A stretch of 64,000 bases of DNA from DATBJJ01 sp036556425 (GTDB taxonomy: Bacteria > Acidobacteriota > Vicinamibacteria > Vicinamibacterales > 2-12-FULL-66-21). Where the stretch lies: assembly GCA_036556425.1 (NCBI GenBank), contig DATBJJ010000169.1, forward strand, positions 1 through 64,000. The letters run 5' to 3'. The notes under the pieces were generated by a model that saw nothing but the letters and a program-made list of their open reading frames with translations, was not told the origin of the DNA and did not search any database. Below are positions 48,420-57,400 of the stretch, one piece after another. Numbering within the stretch: the stretch's first letter is position 1; every line of letters begins with the position of its first letter. A program made the position numbers and the translations under genes.

Positions 48420-49967
48420 ATGACGCGGAGATCCTGGACGTTCGTCTTGACGCTTGCCGCGATGAGCTCGAGCCTCGTCGCGTTCACGTGGGCGCAAAGC
48501 GCGCCCGATCGCTTCAGCCAATTCTGGGGATCGTTGTATTCGCCGGCGGTCGCGACCGATGCACGAGCCGCGCAGCAGCCCGGCGCGCAGCGTCTGCAAT
48601 CATCGACCGGCGCCGCCGTTGTCGACCGGGTTCATCATTGGAACCGCATCGCGATTGACACGAGCGGACTCGATCACACGCCGGTTCAACCGGGAGAGGA
48701 TCGCGTGTTCGGCGAGCAGCTCGGCCCCGGCCGCGCCGCCCGCGCGATGGCAGTCGTTCACATCGCGATCTTCGACGCCGTGAACGCGATCGCGAAGCGC
48801 TACCGCAGCTTTACCGGCATCCGCGACGCGCCCTCGGGCGCGTCGATGGACGCCGCCATCGCGCAGGCCGCGCACGATACGCTCGTCGCGATGTTCCCGT
48901 CGCAGAAGGCTCACTGCGATCAGGTGCTCGCGGAGGAGCTGGCGGCGATCGAAGACGGCCCCGCGAAGACCGAAGGGATTCGCACGGGTCTGCGCGCCGC
49001 GCGTGCGATTCTCGCGAGAACGGCAGACGACGGATCGGATCACGCCGAGCCCGTTCTGGGCGAGGGCTTTCAGACGAGCAACGCGCCGGGCAAATGGCGG
49101 CAGGATCCAATCAGCCAGCTGCCGGTGGCGCTCGGCGCGCACTGGGGCGAGGTCACGCCGCTCGTCATTCCGTCCGGCTCGAGCTTCCGTGCGGCGGCGC
49201 CGCCCGCAATGAACACCGCCGCGTATGCTGCCGCGTACAACGAAGTCAAGCGCCTCGGCGGCGACGGCGTCACGACGCGGACCGCGCGCACCGACGATCA
49301 GACGCATGCGGCAATCTACTGGGCGTACGATGGCACGCCGAGCCTGTGCGCGCCGCCTCGGCTCTACAACCAGATCGTCATGCAGATTGCCGATCAGATG
49401 GGGACCGATACCGTCGATCTCGCGCGAGTGCTCGCGCTCGTGAACGTCGCGATGTCGGACGCGGGGATCGCGTGTTGGGAATCGAAGTACTACTATCAGC
49501 TCTGGAGACCGATCACGGGCATCCGCGAATCGGACAAGGGAACGGGCCCGACCGGACAGGGCGACGGCAACCCCAACACGACCGGCGATCCGACATACTC
49601 GCCGCTCGGCGCGCCCGCGAGCAACCTGCAGGGTCCGAACTTCACGCCGCCGTTTCCCGCGTATCCCTCAGGACACGCGACGTTCGGCGGGGCCGTGTTC
49701 CAGATGCTGCGGCTCGTCTACCGCACGAACGAGATTCCGTTCACGTTCGTCTCGGACGAATTCAACGGCGAGACGTACGACAATCACGGCGTGCTGCGTC
49801 CGCTGCTGCCGCGCTCGTTCAAAACGCTGTCGCAGGCCGAAGAAGAGAACGGACAGAGCCGCATCTATCTCGGCATTCACTGGTCGTTCGACAAGACCGC
49901 CGGCATCAAACAAGGACGGCAGATCGCGAACTACGTGTATCGAACGAAGTTTCTGCCGAGACGGTGA
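48420..49967 (+). CDS. Vanadium-dependent haloperoxidase (PAP2 superfamily), exported
   Basis: 515 residues from ATG 48420. Signal peptide WTFVLTLAAMSSSLVAFTWA followed by QSAPD. The vanadate site of haloperoxidases is complete: Lys and Arg in SKYYYQLWRPITGIR (about 357 and 363), Ser-Gly-His in PAYPSGHATFGGA (about 417-419), and Arg plus His in SRIYLGIHWSFDKTAGI (about 481 and 486). These are the equivalents of K353, R360, S402-G403-H404, R490 and H496 in the Curvularia enzyme. It oxidises chloride or bromide with peroxide, or acts as a related acid phosphatase. It is monocistronic in appearance. Whether it uses bromide, chloride or iodide cannot be read. Confidence 0.9.
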   Translation: MTRRSWTFVLTLAAMSSSLVAFTWAQSAPDRFSQFWGSLYSPAVATDARAAQQPGAQRLQSSTGAAVVDRVHHWNRIAIDTSGLDHTPVQPGEDRVFGEQLGPGRAARAMAVVHIAIFDAVNAIAKRYRSFTGIRDAPSGASMDAAIAQAAHDTLVAMFPSQKAHCDQVLAEELAAIEDGPAKTEGIRTGLRAARAILARTADDGSDHAEPVLGEGFQTSNAPGKWRQDPISQLPVALGAHWGEVTPLVIPSGSSFRAAAPPAMNTAAYAAAYNEVKRLGGDGVTTRTARTDDQTHAAIYWAYDGTPSLCAPPRLYNQIVMQIADQMGTDTVDLARVLALVNVAMSDAGIACWESKYYYQLWRPITGIRESDKGTGPTGQGDGNPNTTGDPTYSPLGAPASNLQGPNFTPPFPAYPSGHATFGGAVFQMLRLVYRTNEIPFTFVSDEFNGETYDNHGVLRPLLPRSFKTLSQAEEENGQSRIYLGIHWSFDKTAGIKQGRQIANYVYRTKFLPRR

Positions 49968-50015
49968 GCCCGGCAGGCGGCGGAACCTCCGGGGGGCCGC
50001 TGCGTAGGATTAGGT

Positions 50016-50333
50016 ATGCTCATCACCACTACGTCCGTGCTCGACGGAAAGCCGGTCAGCCGCTATCTCGGCGTCGTCACAGGCGAAGCGATCATTGGCG
50101 CCAACGTTTTCCGCGATCTCTTCGCGACCGTGCGCGACATCGTCGGCGGCCGATCCGCCACGTACGAGCGCGGGCTCGCGGAAGCGCGTCAGGTCGCGAT
50201 CAGCGAAATGCAGCAGCGCGCCACCGAGCTCGGCGCCAATGCCGTCATCGGCGTCGATCTCGATTACGAAGTGCTCGGGCAGGCGAACGGAATGTTGATG
50301 GTGTCGTGCTCGGGCACCGCAGTGGTCGTGTGA
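50016..50333 (+). CDS. YbjQ/UPF0145-family protein
   Basis: 105 residues from ATG 50016 (AGGATTAGG upstream). MLITTTSVLDGKPVSRYLGV, VVTGEAIIGANVFRDLFATV, RDIVGGRSATYERGLAEAR and ELGANAVIGVDLDYEVLG are the family's conserved blocks. Structures show pentameric beta-rich rings and the family is labelled heavy-metal-binding-like, but no function is established. The length is normal and the gene is complete. Confidence 0.93.
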   Translation: MLITTTSVLDGKPVSRYLGVVTGEAIIGANVFRDLFATVRDIVGGRSATYERGLAEARQVAISEMQQRATELGANAVIGVDLDYEVLGQANGMLMVSCSGTAVVV

Positions 50334-50359
50334 TCCCTGTGTCCTGAAGCCTCGAACAG

Positions 50360-53038
50360 TCAAGGTTCGCGAAGCGCGACAACCGGATCGACGCGCGCGG
50401 CGCGCGCTGCTGGCAGCCAGCTCGCCGCCGCCGCGGCGGCGACCAGAATCGCGCCGGATGCCACGAGGCTGACAGGATCCATGCTCGCGATTCCGTAGAG
50501 TTGATTGCTCAACGCGTGGCCGACCCACGCCGACAGCGCGAGTCCGGCGGCGACGCCGGCGATCGCGAGCGTGAGGCCTTCGCGAACCACGAGCGCGCGC
50601 ACTTCGCCGTGCCGCGCGCCGAGCGCCATTCGCACGCCAATCTCGCGCGTTCGACGGCCGACGAAGAACGCCATCGTCGCATACAGTCCGGCCGTCGCCA
50701 GGATCACCGCCACCGCCGCGAGCGAGAATCCAACCGCCGTCGCCATTCGCTCGTCCGCGATGTTCCGCTCGATCTGATCGAGCAGCGTGTGGACGCGCGT
50801 GACAGGCACCGCGGGATCGACGGAACCGACCGCGCGCCGCAGCTCGTCGATCCGGGTTCCGAGATCGGCGGCCGCGTCGGGCTGGTAACGGACGTGCAGC
50901 ACGCCGTTCGATGCCGGCACCTGAGCGATCGGCACGTAGAACGAAGGCCTCGGATCCTCCCGAACCATTCGATAGTGCGCGTCGCGGACGACGCCGATCA
51001 CTTCGACGTTGAACGGATCCCGGGAATCGAAGCGCACGAATCCTCCGGCCGCGCGGCCATCGGGCCAGAACCGCCGCGCCATCGTTTCGTTGACGACGAT
51101 GCGTGTCGGCTGGCCCGCGCGATCGTTTCGATCGAACACGCGGCCTTGCAGGAGCGAGAGACCCATCGTGCGGAAGTACTCCGGGGTCACACGCACGAAG
51201 TTCAACTCCATGTCTTCGTCGCGCCCGGGCGTGTAGCCGGCGACATCGAGGCTCATGCGCGAGCCGCCGAAGTCGAGCGGCATCACGTGCGCAACCGCCG
51301 CGGTTTCGACGCCTGGAAGCGCGGCCGCGCGCGCCACCGCGCGATCGAAATACTGCGTCGCCTGCGGGCGTGACATTCGCGCCATTTCCGGAGACACCTG
51401 GACCACGACGACCCCTCGCGGATCGAAGCCCAGATCGGTGTGGCGCAACCGATCGAGCGTGCGCGCCAAGAGCACCGCGCCGGTCACGAGGCCCATCGAG
51501 AGCGCGACCTGCAGCACGACGAGCGCGCGCTGTGGCGTCCGGCGCAGCGTCGTCGCGGCGCGGCCGTCGCCGAAGCTGGCCAACGCCTGCGGTCTGAGCA
51601 CTTGCCACGCGGACAACAGGCCGACGATCAACGCGGCGACCGCGGAGAGCAGTACGGCGGCGGCAATCACTCGCGCGTCGAACGGGATCGACAAAGAGAC
51701 CGGCTGACCGTAGAACGCAATCAACGAGACGGCGCGATCCTTCGTGAGCAGCGCGAGCCAGAGGCCCACGAGTCCGGCGCCGATCGCGGTGAGCGCGGCA
51801 TCGAGGAGCACGAGACGGACGAGTTGGGTCCGGCGCGCGCCGAGCGCTGCGCGTACGGACAGCTCGAGGCGCCGCGCATCGGAGCGCGCGAGGTGCAGGT
51901 TCGCAACGTTCAGAGAGGCGACGAGCAGCACGGCGATGCCGGCACCGAGCAGGATGAGGATCGGCGACCCAAGCTGCTCCGAGAGGAACGAGTCGCCTCG
52001 CGCCCCGGTCCGCAGCACCACGGGCTCCATCGGAATGCGGCTGGCGGCACGCACGCGGCGCAGGATGGCGTCGAGCTCGTCGCGCGCGGCTGTCATCGAC
52101 ACGCCGCTGGCGAGACGTCCGACGACGGTCAGCCAAGACACGGTCGGCCGAGACAGGTTGTCATCGCCGAGGAGCGGCGAGTGCGCGAGCGGCACCCAGA
52201 AGTCGGCGCGCCGTCCGATCTGCATCCCCGCGAACCGCGCGGATGCGACGCCGACAACGGTGAACGTCTGGCCGTTGATCTGCAGGATGCGATCGGAGAG
52301 CGGAGCGCCGTCCAGCCGATCGCGCCACACACGCTCGGAGACGACAACCACGGGAAGAGTTCCGCCGCGATCGTCGGTCTCCACGATCGCGCGTCCCGTT
52401 CTCAGCGGAACACCGAGCGCCGAAAAGAAAGTGCCGGACACGGCTTCGCCGTCCAACGTCGACGCGGCGTCGCGGCCGGCCACGGTGGCTTCGACTGGAC
52501 TGTACGCGACGAGCCCGTCGATCGTTCGCGCGTTGTCGCGAAGATCGCGATACTCCGCGTACGAGAAGTTGTGGTTCAATCCGGTCTCTCGTTGCAGCAG
52601 CACGAGCGCGAGATCGTGCGGCGCCCTCAGCGGAAGCGGCCGAACGAGCACGGCATCGGCGAGCGTCACGAGCACGATGTTGAACGCGAGCCCCGCGCCG
52701 AGCGACACGATGCCGACGATCGACATCACCGGCTGGCGCCACATCACTCGCAGGGCAAACCTGAAATCCGTCGAGAGCCCGTTCAGCATGCGGCCTCCCC
52801 GCGCCGGCGCGATCGCCGGACTCGAATGACCGATGAAAAAGCGGCGATGGACGTTCGGGACGAGCGAGCGCCACGTCTGCGCCCACAGCCATCGCGCCGC
52901 GGCGCGTCCGTCGCGTGCCGCCCGCGCCTCGAATCCCTCGAGGAGATCGCCGACGATGGCCTCGCGCTCCGTCTCGTGAAGGGAGCGCTCGTGCAGCCAG
53001 ATCAGCGCGCGCGCGTAGAGGCGCGATCCAGAAGTCAT
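50360..53038 (-). CDS. ADOP-type ABC permease with N-terminal extension, PadR-linked
   Basis: 892 residues from ATG 53038. An N-terminal extension of about 85 residues (WLHERSLHETEREAIVGDLLEGFEAR, a permease-prefix domain) precedes the usual ADOP core: LSTDFRFALRVMWRQPVMSI, a MacB-like periplasmic domain (SYAEYRDLRDNARTIDGL, GTFFSALGVPLRTGRAI), FtsX domain 1 about 370-480, a second periplasmic domain, and FtsX domain 2 ending WLPAARAARVDPVVALREP. No ATPase is encoded nearby. It starts 7 bp after the PadR gene's stop, so the regulator probably controls it directly. It is a distant paralogue of 20179-22617. Confidence 0.92.
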   Translation of the reverse strand: MTSGSRLYARALIWLHERSLHETEREAIVGDLLEGFEARAARDGRAAARWLWAQTWRSLVPNVHRRFFIGHSSPAIAPARGGRMLNGLSTDFRFALRVMWRQPVMSIVGIVSLGAGLAFNIVLVTLADAVLVRPLPLRAPHDLALVLLQRETGLNHNFSYAEYRDLRDNARTIDGLVAYSPVEATVAGRDAASTLDGEAVSGTFFSALGVPLRTGRAIVETDDRGGTLPVVVVSERVWRDRLDGAPLSDRILQINGQTFTVVGVASARFAGMQIGRRADFWVPLAHSPLLGDDNLSRPTVSWLTVVGRLASGVSMTAARDELDAILRRVRAASRIPMEPVVLRTGARGDSFLSEQLGSPILILLGAGIAVLLVASLNVANLHLARSDARRLELSVRAALGARRTQLVRLVLLDAALTAIGAGLVGLWLALLTKDRAVSLIAFYGQPVSLSIPFDARVIAAAVLLSAVAALIVGLLSAWQVLRPQALASFGDGRAATTLRRTPQRALVVLQVALSMGLVTGAVLLARTLDRLRHTDLGFDPRGVVVVQVSPEMARMSRPQATQYFDRAVARAAALPGVETAAVAHVMPLDFGGSRMSLDVAGYTPGRDEDMELNFVRVTPEYFRTMGLSLLQGRVFDRNDRAGQPTRIVVNETMARRFWPDGRAAGGFVRFDSRDPFNVEVIGVVRDAHYRMVREDPRPSFYVPIAQVPASNGVLHVRYQPDAAADLGTRIDELRRAVGSVDPAVPVTRVHTLLDQIERNIADERMATAVGFSLAAVAVILATAGLYATMAFFVGRRTREIGVRMALGARHGEVRALVVREGLTLAIAGVAAGLALSAWVGHALSNQLYGIASMDPVSLVASGAILVAAAAAASWLPAARAARVDPVVALREP

Positions 53039-53045
53039 GGCCGCG

Positions 53046-53411
53046 TCATTGTTTCAGGCCGTTTGCGCCTGCGGCGCCGCGGCCTATCAAGGCGTCGACT
53101 TCGATCCCGGCCCACATCCGCGCGAGCGCTTCGCGCGAACGGCGCAGCGCCGCCGCGCCCGCCGGCCGCAGCCGGAAATATCGCTTCGCGCGCCCGCCGC
53201 GCTGCGGCGTCGGATCCGACATCGTCGAGCTCACGTAGCCTTTGCGCTCGAGCCGCTCGAGCGCGGTGTACAGCGCGCCGATGGCAATCGAGCGGCCCGT
53301 TTGCTCCTCGATCTCGTCGCGGATCGTGGAGCCGTAGGCGTCCGCGTCGAGGCGGACGATCGCCAGCAGGACGATCTGCTCGAACTCCCCGAGCGCTTCC
53401 TGGCGGGGCAT
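53046..53411 (-). CDS. PadR-family transcriptional regulator
   Basis: 121 residues from ATG 53411. Winged helix with EALGEFEQIVLLAIVRLDAD, AYGSTIRDEIEEQTGRSIAI and GALYTALERLERKGYVSSTM (recognition helix and wing), then RYFRLRPAGAAALRRSREAL in the dimerising helix. This is the short PadR-s form. PadR proteins repress until they bind a small molecule. The gene directly precedes the long ADOP permease, a pairing repeated many times in acidobacterial genomes. Its upstream region contains an 11-unit heptamer array starting 42 bp before the ATG. Confidence 0.93.
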   Translation of the reverse strand: MPRQEALGEFEQIVLLAIVRLDADAYGSTIRDEIEEQTGRSIAIGALYTALERLERKGYVSSTMSDPTPQRGGRAKRYFRLRPAGAAALRRSREALARMWAGIEVDALIGRGAAGANGLKQ

Positions 53412-53452
53412 TTGAACTGCAACGTAGAGGAAATAGACGGAAAAAGCAAGTC

Positions 53453-53529
53453 GCCGACCGCGGATAGCGGACCGCCGACCGCGGACAGCGGACCGCGGAC
53501 AGCGGACAGCGGACAGCGGACAGCGGACA
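53453..53529. repeat. GCGGACA heptamer array, 11 contiguous units
   Basis: Eleven 7-bp units from GCCGACC at 53453 through GCGGATA, GCGGACC and GCCGACC to five identical GCGGACA units at 53495-53529. It fills the gap between the padR start (53411) and the pcm stop (53536), both on minus. Units are more divergent towards padR and identical towards pcm, as expected for recent growth at one end. Confidence 0.9.
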
Positions 53530-53535
53530 GCGACC

Positions 53536-54255
53536 CTATTTCTTATCCACCATCGGCACGAATCGAACCGGGAGGGTCTGCAGGACGTTCACGCGGTCCC
53601 CTGCGCGTTCCAGAATGCGGAGCTCCTGATCGTCGCGGCCGACGGGGATGGCCATACGGCCGCCGTCGCGCAGTTGATCGATCAACGCGCGCGGAATCTC
53701 GGCCGGCGCGGCGGTCACGATGATCCGATCGAAGGGCGCGTGCTCGGGCCAGCCAAGATAGCCGTTCCCAATCAGCACGTGGACGTTTCGATAGCCGAGC
53801 GCTTCGAGCGTCGCGCGCGCCTGGTCGCCGAGCTGCGGCAGGATCTCGATGGTGTACACCTCTTTCGCGAGCTCGGCGAGAATCGCGGCTTGGTAGCCGG
53901 ATCCGGTGCCGATCTCGAGCACGCGATGCTGCGGCTCGATCGCGAGCGCTTGCGTCATGAAGGCGACGATGTAAGGTTGGGAGATGGTCTGGCCGTCGCC
54001 GATCGGCAGCGGGAAATCGCCGTACGCGTCGTGGCGGACCGACGCCGGGATGAAGCGATGCCGCTCCACCTTCGACATCGCGTCGAGGACGCGCTCGTCG
54101 TGGATGTCTCGGCCGCGGAGCTGCGTCCGCACCATCCGGGCGCGTGCCTCGGTCCACTCCGCTGCCTGCCGGTCACGCTGTGCGTCGTCCGCAGTCACGC
54201 ACGATCCCGCAAGGATGATCGTCACGCCAAGCCGGATGCTCGAGGCGGGACGCAT
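53536..54255 (-). CDS. pcm: Protein-L-isoaspartate O-methyltransferase with an export signal
   Basis: 239 residues from ATG 54255. The catalytic domain is a typical PCMT: MVRTQLRGRDIHDERVLDAM, HRFIPASVRHDAYGDFPLPI, GQTISQPYIVAFMTQAL, the SAM loop VLEIGTGSGYQAAILAELA, and NGYLGWPEHAPFDRIIVTAA. It repairs isoaspartyl residues of aged proteins using S-adenosylmethionine. Unusually the N-terminus (SSIRLGVTIILAGSC) reads as a signal peptide, with ILAGSC close to a lipobox. A periplasmic SAM-dependent enzyme would lack cofactor, so it may be a membrane-anchored cytoplasmic enzyme, or use SAM in an unknown way. TACAGT ends 6 nt before the ATG and no Shine-Dalgarno is present. Confidence 0.9.
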   Translation of the reverse strand: MRPASSIRLGVTIILAGSCVTADDAQRDRQAAEWTEARARMVRTQLRGRDIHDERVLDAMSKVERHRFIPASVRHDAYGDFPLPIGDGQTISQPYIVAFMTQALAIEPQHRVLEIGTGSGYQAAILAELAKEVYTIEILPQLGDQARATLEALGYRNVHVLIGNGYLGWPEHAPFDRIIVTAAPAEIPRALIDQLRDGGRMAIPVGRDDQELRILERAGDRVNVLQTLPVRFVPMVDKK

Positions 54256-54279
54256 GCGTCGACTGTAGCACAACGAAGC

Positions 54280-54314
54280 GTTCAGCTCTCAGCGGTCAGC
54301 CTTCAGCGCTCAGC
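54280..54314. repeat. NNTCAGC heptamer array, 5 units
   Basis: GTTCAGC, TCTCAGC, GGTCAGC, CTTCAGC, GCTCAGC in phase at 54280-54314. The same unit occurs in opposite orientation at 54377-54404, and the terminator hairpin lies between them. Confidence 0.85.
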
Positions 54315-54327
54315 CTTGACTGATCTC

Positions 54328-54355
54328 AAAAAAAGAGGGGGCACTAGGCCCCCTC
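54328..54355 (-). terminator. Rho-independent terminator of the TonB receptor gene
   Basis: On the minus strand GAGGGGGC pairs with GCCCCCTC (54355-54348 with 54342-54335) around a 5-nt loop, followed directly by seven T (54334-54328). It lies 52 bp after the receptor's stop codon. Confidence 0.88.
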
Positions 54356-54376
54356 ATCATCAAACCAGCTTGTCTG

Positions 54377-54404
54377 GCAGCTGACAGCTGAGAGCTGAGA
54401 GCTT
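54377..54404. repeat. Heptamer array (NNTCAGC on the minus strand), 4 units
   Basis: GCAGCTG, ACAGCTG, AGAGCTG, AGAGCTT on plus. Read on minus these are NNTCAGC-type units, the inverted counterpart of 54280-54314. It lies directly after the receptor's stop codon (54407). Confidence 0.8.
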
Positions 54405-54406
54405 GC

Positions 54407-57400
54407 CTAGAATGTCAACCGCGCGCCGAGGAAGAACCGCCGCGGATCGAGGAAGCGGATCGGCGCGCCGAACGGCGTGGCGCCCGCGCCCGCCACGAGA
54501 TCCTGATCGCGGATCGAGTTCTGGTTGTCGAATATGTTGAAGATGTCGACGAAGAACTCGGTGCCGAAACCCTGATTGAAGCGGTACTTGTACTGCGCGC
54601 GCACATCGAACTGTCCCCAGCTCGGGTTCTGCAGCGAGCCGATCGCGTCCGGCGCGACCCACCGCTCCAGCACACCGGCATACACGTAGCCGGGCGCCGG
54701 AACCTGGATCGGCAGGTTGCGACCGGAGGCAATTTCCGTGCGGCTGGCGACCGTGCCGGAATTCCAGCGATACGCGGCGCCGAACTCGATGCCCCTCGGG
54801 AACATGTAGGAGCCGGCGACCTTGAAGAGGTGCGGGATGAGCCCCGGCTGCCGCTTGTAGGTATCCGGCGCGAGCGGATCCAGATAGAGCACGTCGCCCT
54901 GGAAGTCCGCGTTCGAGTCGGAGTTCGTGTTGCCCTTCGCCCAGTTGTAGGTGTACGACCCGAGGAACTGCCAGTTGTTGCTGTAGCGCTTGCGGAAGAT
55001 CAAGTCGAGGCCCTGATAGTTCCGCTTGCCGCCGTTCAGCGTCGCAATGACGAAGTTCGATCCCGGGTTCGCCGCGTAGCCGAAGTAATCGAGGCCGAGC
55101 CACAGCGACTGCGGATCGTCGAGCGGGCCGCCGTAATCGGTCGAGTGACCGTCGGTCGCGAACGCGAAGAGCGCGAGGTCGTAGTCCTCGAGGATGTCGC
55201 GCGTCCGGCGATAGGTGTAGTTGGCCTCCGCGCTCATGTTGCGTCCGAGGTCCACCTGATACCCGGTGCTGAAGTCGTCCGTGTAGGGCGTCTTCGTCGT
55301 CGGTGCGAAGAACGCGTCCTGCTGGACCGCGCCGCCGCGGATACGATAGTTGACCCACTGATTGAAAGGCGCGGGGAAGAAGACCTGCTCGTTGAGGACC
55401 GACCCGGTGAGCGTGCCCGCGAAGTTGGTCATGTTGTTCCGGATCGGATCGTAATAGCGGCCGTAGTAGCCGTACGCCTTGTGACGGCCATCGCCGAGCA
55501 CGTCATACGCTACGCTCAAGCGCGGCGCGATCGCCCAGTCGAACGTGAAGATGTTCTCGCCGGTCGTCGCGAAGTGCTCCCACCGCTCGCCGCGGATGCC
55601 GACATTGAACGTCAGGCGGTTGATCTGGAACTGATCCTGCGCGAAGAAGCTCAGGCCCTTCGACTTGGTCAGCTGCGGACCGAGCTCGGCCTGGAGCGTA
55701 CGATCGTACTGAACGGTGCCGTTTGCCGCGTTGACGGTGTTGAACACGAGGCGCGAGCCCAACTCGGCGGCGGTAATCGTGCCGTTGCCGTCAGCGTCGA
55801 AGACCGAATAGAACTGCGCCCTGTTCGGCAGGCCGTTGATCGTGTTGATCAGGCCGCCGAAGTCGGACGTGTTGTTCACGTTGAAGTCGCGTCCGCTGAA
55901 GCTGCCGGTCGAGACCTCCGAAGCGGTGAGACCGACGAGCCCCGGCTGCAGGGACGTCAAGGTGGCGGACTCGAGGAACGTGGTGTTGCGGAAGTTCTCG
56001 TTCCGCTGCCACTCGAGGCCGCCCTTGATCGTGTGCTTGCCGAAGTTGTACTGGATCGATCCGCGCACGCCGTCGGTGTCGCGCTGGTTGATCAGATCCT
56101 GGCCGAATCCGCCGCGCTGCTCGTCGGTCAGCACCCGGCTATCTGTCGAGCGGTAGATGACCGTGTTCGACTGCTCGCGAATCGCCGAGAGGTCCGTCAC
56201 TTCGCCGTTGTGCTTGAAGTACGCGACTTCGATGAGCGCAGGCCCCTGCAGACGCGAGTAGTTGAACGTGTAGTTGTCGCCGCCCTGCACGCGCGCGCGA
56301 TCGCGGGCGTTCGTCAGGTTGCGATCGCGGCGTCCGCTGATATCCGTAGGGTCGTTGAGGAACGTGAAGCTGACCGAGTCGCTCCGCGTCGGCGTCCACG
56401 TGCCCTTCGCGTAGCCCTGATCCTGCTCGTTCTTCACCGTCCGCATGAACTGCTGCGTGTCGAGCGTCGTGACGTCGTCCTCACGATTCAGGCGGCGGTA
56501 GCTGCCGAAGAACCACGCCTTGTCGGGATAGATCGGCCCGCCGACCGTGAACGCGGCGTCGAACGTCGAGAACTCCTCGTTCGCGGAGTTCTTGTTGTCG
56601 GCCACGAGGCTGGCGTTCTGGAAGAAGTAGTTGCCGGATCCGTGGAACGCGTTCGTGCCCGACTTCGTGATGACGCTCGACAGCAGGCCGGGGGCGCCGA
56701 CGAACTCCGCCGGAATGCCTCCCGTCAACACCTTCTGCTCCTGAATGATCTCTGTGTTCAGGTTGGAGCCGAACGTGCCGGTCACGGGGTCGGTGACGTT
56801 GATGCCGTTGAAGTAGTAGAAGTTGTCGCTCGAGACGCCGACGTTGCCGCCGATGTCGCTGTAGTTGACGCCCGACTTCGACGCCGGGTTGCCCGCCTGC
56901 TGCGGATCGTCGGGCAGCACGCCCGGCACGAGCTGCAGATAGCTCTGATAGGAGCGGCCCGTCGGGAGCGACTCTGTGAGCTGCAGCGTGATGTCCTGAC
57001 CGGTCGTCGCACTCTTCGTGTCGACAATCGGCGACTCCGCCGTCACCTGCACCTGCTCCGTGACGCCGCCGACGGTCAGCGAGACGCGAAGCGTCGCGGT
57101 CTGACCGGATCGGACGAGCACGTTCTCGTTGCGGTTCGGCCGGAAGCCTTGCAGCTCCGTCGTGACGATGTAGCGCGCCGACGGTGCGAGACCGACGAGC
57201 AGCGCTCGGCCTTCAGAATCCGTGACCGCGTCGCGCTTCGTCACGCTGTCGGTCGCGGTCGCGACAACATTGGCGCCAGGGATCGGCAAGCCGCCCTGGT
57301 CCTGTACGAGCACTTCGATTGTTCCGGTTTCCGTGACCTGGGCCACGGCCGGGCGCCCGAACGCCGCCAACGCCAGCACGGCGAGGGCCAACGAACCGGC

